Shown: piece after piece, positions 60,899 to 64,000 of the stretch
Position numbering within the stretch: position 1 is the stretch's first letter
How the letters are laid out: every line of letters starts with the position of its first letter
Assembly: GCA_013289825.1 (NCBI GenBank)
Contig: JABCZF010000020.1
Span: 1 to 64,000 of the forward strand
Direction of reading: 5' to 3'
DNA length: 64,000 nt
Origin: Acidobacteriota bacterium
GTDB taxonomy: Bacteria; Acidobacteriota; Terriglobia; Acidiferrales; UBA7541
Made by a program: the position numbers and the translations under genes
The notes under the pieces: model-generated
Databases searched by the model: none
What the model was told of the DNA's origin: nothing
What the model saw: only the letters and a program-made list of their open reading frames with translations

Positions 60899-61261
60899 GT
60901 GATAACTCGCATCGACCATATCCAATTGGCCGCCCCGCAAGGCTCTGAACCCGCCGCTCGCGAATTCTACGGGTCGCTTCTCGGCTTGCCCGAAATCGAA
61001 AAGCCCGCTGCTCTCCGCGCCCGCGGCGGCTGCTGGTTCCAGTGCGGCGATCAGCAACTTCACATTGGCGTCGAACCCGACTTTCACCCTGCAAAAAAGG
61101 CGCACCCGGCCTTCGCCGTATCTGATCTCGCCAGGCTTCGCGAATCTCTCGAGGCCCACGCCGTAAAGATCACGGACGACAACTCCCTCCCCGGAACGCG
61201 CCGCTTCTACACCGAAGACCCCTGGGGCAATCGCTTGGAATTTCTGGAACCGTCCTCTTGA
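60899..61261 (+). CDS. VOC-family (glyoxalase/dioxygenase-fold) protein
   Basis: The 120-residue protein starts at a GTG with GGAGGAG upstream. It reads IDHIQLAAPQGSEPAAREFYGSLLGLPE at the N-terminus and YTEDPWGNRLEFLEP at the C-terminus, the bracketing motifs of the vicinal-oxygen-chelate fold (paired beta-alpha-beta-beta-beta units). Metal-ligand His8, His in LHIGVEP and Glu near the C-terminus are present. The reaction (lyase, epimerase, extradiol dioxygenase, antibiotic-modifying) cannot be told. It is divergent from mlaE. Confidence 0.85.
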   Translation: MITRIDHIQLAAPQGSEPAAREFYGSLLGLPEIEKPAALRARGGCWFQCGDQQLHIGVEPDFHPAKKAHPAFAVSDLARLRESLEAHAVKITDDNSLPGTRRFYTEDPWGNRLEFLEPSS

Positions 61262-61345
61262 AATTCGCGCCGCCACCCCTCGGACGCGACAATTCCGGAG
61301 AAAGGGCTCGCCCGACGAACAGAAATTCTCTTGGTATTTACGTAT

Positions 61346-62926
61346 TTACTTCAAGAGACCATATACATCGACTTCCCCGCGCGCCGCAACATACACGCGT
61401 CCATTCGCCACCACCGGGATCACGAAGCGCGTCGCCTGTGCAGCGCGATCACGCTTGCTGTTTTGTTCGGAAGTGTAGATCGGCTGACGAATGTTCTTGG
61501 CATCGAACGCATACACTACTGCCGCTCTGTCCAAGCCATTCCATGTTTTTGTGGCAACGGCCCATACAATAGCATTTTCATTTTCGTGAGCGGAAATTGC
61601 CGGCGTCGCGCCTGGGTTTTCGAATTTGATGCTGGAAGCCTTGCCTGGCACGATATGCCCGCCCGCGATGGCGTAATCTCGCAGGTACTCGTCGCTGCTT
61701 GCGAAGAACGCGTGACCGTTCCAGTAGGCCATCGCGCCGTAGCCCCCTCCGCCCATGCGAATTCTGTCTAGAACAGCATCTCCCTGAGCATTGAATTTGC
61801 CCATTTGATCGCGATCGATCAGATAAAGCATTCCGCCCTTGGTAGGCTGCAGAAGCAGGTGCCGATGGGAACCCGGCTGGTCAGGCAGCAGGAGCGGGCC
61901 GCTCGAGCCCAAGTCGGCGTCGGCGTCACTCAGTTGTGCTTGATTATAGGGCGTGAAGTAGTCGCGGATTTCTATGGACGAGCCCGCCAGCGCGAGCTTG
62001 AGTACTGAATCGCCATAATCGCGGCCTCCCGATGCCGCGCTGAAAGTTCCGTTGGCCGTCGGCACATAGACATTTCCACTAGCATCGGCTGCCGGCCCGG
62101 TGTCGCTTTCCCAGATGCCGCCTTCACTGCCGTCTGGAGTGATGTTCAGAACTCCCTTTTGCTCCAGCGTTTCCGTGCTGTAGGCCATCAGCCAGCCATG
62201 ATAGGGGCCGACGTCGCACGACGAGGCCCAGCTCAAATACAAAGTGCTGCTCACTAGGAGAAGGGCGGCGCGCGGATTTTCGCGCAGCGCATCGAAACGC
62301 ACCCGCCCGCTCGAGCTGCCGGCTCCCCTGCCGGGAACCGACGCCGCGATCAGCTTTGGGCCTCCAAACTTTTCCGCGCCGGTGGTGATCGCAAGCGCAT
62401 GCAAGTGCTGGAAGTATTCCGTGTCGCCGACCCAGTGCTCGGCCATGGTACGCGCAAGGACGTACAGAGTGCCTGTTTCGAGGTCGATCACCGGCGTCGA
62501 AGTGGTGCCGATCTCCGGGCGGATGAATGGGCATTCGACGGCGCGCTCGGAAACCGGCGTGGTACCCCGTTTCTTGTCCAAAAGACTGACCTGCCACAGT
62601 GGCGGATGGTCAGGGCGGTCGGCATCGAATGCGTAGACGGTGTCGTGCTCGGTGGCCACGAAGAGCACGTCATGTTTTCCCTGGCCGGGGATTCCCAGCG
62701 AGGGAATGAAAAGCGGCTGGGCGTAGACGGCCCCGTCAACCTGGAACGCACCTAACTTCCCAAACTGGTTCGCGTTGACGTTCTGCGGTGTTAGAAGTTT
62801 TTCGACCAGCGTTGTGCCCGTGCGTAAATTGTCGTACTGCGAAGTTGCAATTTGCGCAACGGCGACTTGGGGGGTCAGAGCAAATCCCAGCGTAATACTC
62901 CCTAGGGTCAACCGTTTCAAAGGCAT
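61346..62926 (-). CDS. Secreted PQQ-like beta-propeller protein, function unknown
   Basis: The 526-residue product has a signal peptide (MPLKRLTLGSITLGFALTPQVAVA) and repeated blades with aromatic-W/G patterns such as HDVLFVATEHDTVYAFDAD, TLYVLARTMAEHW, GNVYVPTANGTFSA and GGMLYLIDRD. This is the eight-bladed PQQ-dehydrogenase/BamB-like propeller, but I see no PQQ-ligand Cys pair and no cytochrome. It is a probable secreted scaffold or enzyme; acidobacterial relatives are numerous. The start at 62926 follows GGACGGAG. Confidence 0.78.
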   Translation of the reverse strand: MPLKRLTLGSITLGFALTPQVAVAQIATSQYDNLRTGTTLVEKLLTPQNVNANQFGKLGAFQVDGAVYAQPLFIPSLGIPGQGKHDVLFVATEHDTVYAFDADRPDHPPLWQVSLLDKKRGTTPVSERAVECPFIRPEIGTTSTPVIDLETGTLYVLARTMAEHWVGDTEYFQHLHALAITTGAEKFGGPKLIAASVPGRGAGSSSGRVRFDALRENPRAALLLVSSTLYLSWASSCDVGPYHGWLMAYSTETLEQKGVLNITPDGSEGGIWESDTGPAADASGNVYVPTANGTFSAASGGRDYGDSVLKLALAGSSIEIRDYFTPYNQAQLSDADADLGSSGPLLLPDQPGSHRHLLLQPTKGGMLYLIDRDQMGKFNAQGDAVLDRIRMGGGGYGAMAYWNGHAFFASSDEYLRDYAIAGGHIVPGKASSIKFENPGATPAISAHENENAIVWAVATKTWNGLDRAAVVYAFDAKNIRQPIYTSEQNSKRDRAAQATRFVIPVVANGRVYVAARGEVDVYGLLK

Positions 62927-63178
62927 CTCCGTCCAGCGCCGGATGGCGTCCGGCAAGCACGCGAACTACCCTGCCGCCCGCGAGGCGCGAATCTGCTGTC
63001 TTTCTCCGAGGAATGCGTCGGCTTTATGATCCCACCAACTCTTGGTTCGTCCAAGCGAGGTCGGAGTTCTCGGCCTTCGCTCGAGGCCTGCGGCCTCGCT
63101 GGACGCCGCAGGCAGCGGCGGATACACTGCTTGCTTCCACGGCTCCAAGTTGCCAAGTGAGTGAGGGCGTTCACGCAG

Positions 63179-64000
63179 ATGCTGAAGTTCTACACCGCCG
63201 GTGAATCTCACGGACAAGCGCTTCTTGCGTTCGTTTCCGGCCTTCCCGCGGCTTTGCCGGTAGATTTGAACTTTGTCAATCACGAGCTTCATCGGCGCCA
63301 GCTTGGCTACGGCCGGGGCGGCCGGCAAAAAATCGAAAAAGATCGCGCCGACATTTTCGCCGGCGTCCGCCACGGACAGACCATCGGCGCACCCATTGCG
63401 CTGCGCATTGAAAACCGTGATTGGGCCAACTGGGAGAACATTCTCCCCGTCGAAGCCACACCCGAATCCCGAGGCCAGGAGAGAAAACTCCTCGCTCCTC
63501 GCCCGGGGCACGCCGATCTCGCGGGCTCACAAAAATTCAATTTTCACGACGCGCGCTACGTCCTCGAACGCGCCTCCGCTCGCGAAACCGCGGCCCGCGT
63601 CGCTGCTGGTGCGTTCGCCAAGCTGCTGCTTCGCGAATTCGGCACGGAAATTGCCAGCCACACCGTTCAAGTCGGCCACGTGCGGCTGGAACGCGGCGCA
63701 ACTTGGAAAGAAATTCAAGCGGTCAGCGCCGATCTGGAGTCACCTTTGCGCTGCGTTGATTCCGCCACCCAGGAAAAAATGAAGGCCGAAGTGGACGCCG
63801 CTCTGAAAGCAGGCAACACCGTCGGCGGCATTTTTGAGATCGTCGTCCACAACGTTCCCGTTGGTCTCGGCAGCCACGCCCAGTGGGACGAGAAACTCGA
63901 TGGCCGCCTGGCCCAGGCGCTCATGAGCGTGCAAGCCGTCAAAGCGGTCGAAATTGGCGCGGGCGTCGCTGCGGCCGGCTCTTACGGCAGCGAAGTTCAG
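63179..64000 (+). CDS. aroC: Chorismate synthase, 3' end outside the window
   Basis: The frame from ATG 63179 runs open to the end of the window (274 codons). It starts MLKFYTAGESHGQALLAFVSGLP, the signature of AroC, followed by LGYGRGGRQKIEKDRADIFAGVRHGQTIGAPIAL and RPGHADLAGSQKFN...DARYVLERASARETAARVAAGA. It converts 5-enolpyruvylshikimate-3-phosphate to chorismate using reduced FMN. GAGGG lies about ten bases upstream. The gene is divergent from the propeller gene. Confidence 0.96.
   Translation, partial: MLKFYTAGESHGQALLAFVSGLPAALPVDLNFVNHELHRRQLGYGRGGRQKIEKDRADIFAGVRHGQTIGAPIALRIENRDWANWENILPVEATPESRGQERKLLAPRPGHADLAGSQKFNFHDARYVLERASARETAARVAAGAFAKLLLREFGTEIASHTVQVGHVRLERGATWKEIQAVSADLESPLRCVDSATQEKMKAEVDAALKAGNTVGGIFEIVVHNVPVGLGSHAQWDEKLDGRLAQALMSVQAVKAVEIGAGVAAAGSYGSEVQ

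Noticed and set aside
1..64000. CRISPR array, insertion sequence or prophage
   Set aside because: I found no regularly spaced direct repeats, transposase, integrase or phage structural genes in the window.

Overview
The window looks like chromosomal DNA of an Acidobacteriota bacterium (GC-rich, diderm). This is an inference from family content: a large MacB/FtsX-type permease of the kind expanded in acidobacteria (about 810 residues, no ATPase beside it), winged-helix proteins fused to TPR repeats, a TIGR03118-type secreted protein ending in an Ig-like/TM tail, an ankyrin protein with the characteristic N-terminal 'LKDQAKDLL...YGFPSWPKLKAHV' region, a tannase-family esterase, a GMC oxidoreductase with a gluconate-dehydrogenase-subunit-3-like partner, and a complete MlaE-MlaF-MlaD set pointing to an outer membrane. 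I see no insertion sequence, prophage, integrase or CRISPR array; the genes are compact, often overlapping by 1-4 bases.

Layout. 1-0.6 kb: end of a CarD/CdnL regulator with its terminator. 1.4-3.9 kb: 5-oxoprolinase operon pxpB-pxpC-pxpA (minus strand). 4-6.5 kb: ankyrin protein and an exported alpha/beta hydrolase. 6.7-10.1 kb: fmdB-galU-tsaD operon divergent from rsmI. 10.7-13.2 kb: OmpA-like protein with an internal 84-bp repeat, then two small envelope proteins, one of them only 57 residues. 13.4-20.7 kb: serine hydrolase divergent from a Tat-exported bicupin (oxalate decarboxylase type), the orphan permease, and a tannase/feruloyl esterase. 20.7-26.5 kb: dusB overlapping a PilZ gene, the GMC dehydrogenase pair and a di-haem cytochrome c peroxidase-like protein. 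26.7-33.2 kb: truncated winged-helix fragment, then a four-gene operon hldE(adenylyltransferase)-mfd-ppi(SurA type)-yhaM. 33.3-41.6 kb: hydrolase-membrane fusion, geranylgeranyl-reductase-like flavoprotein, SDR, MsbA-like ABC exporter, XRE regulator, glycine-zipper protein, class A beta-lactamase-like protein. 41.7-49.5 kb: Tat-exported ferritin-like protein, TIGR03118 protein, winged-helix/TPR protein, GH2 exo-beta-D-glucosaminidase. 49.9 kb: tRNA-Leu(CAA). 50.2-57.7 kb: HAD phosphatase, LplT-like MFS transporter, and a group of CHAD, SixA, Ppx/GppA and two tandem thymidylate-kinase-like proteins. 57.8-60.7 kb: Mla phospholipid transport genes. 60.9-64 kb: VOC protein, secreted beta-propeller, and aroC running off the end.

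The part most worth pursuing is 52.2-57.7 kb. A CHAD protein whose C-terminus resembles a degenerate Ppx-type HD domain lies convergent to an operon of two diverged thymidylate-kinase paralogs, an intact Ppx-HD phosphatase and a SixA-type phosphatase. CHAD domains and Ppx both deal with polyphosphate, so the group may be a polyphosphate-linked nucleotide/phosphate module; this is a hypothesis from context. Other points of interest are five near-perfect 34-residue repeats in the MlaD homologue, several promoters placed so close to the start codon that leaderless mRNAs are likely, a serine hydrolase fused to a polytopic membrane domain, and a truncated regulator fragment.
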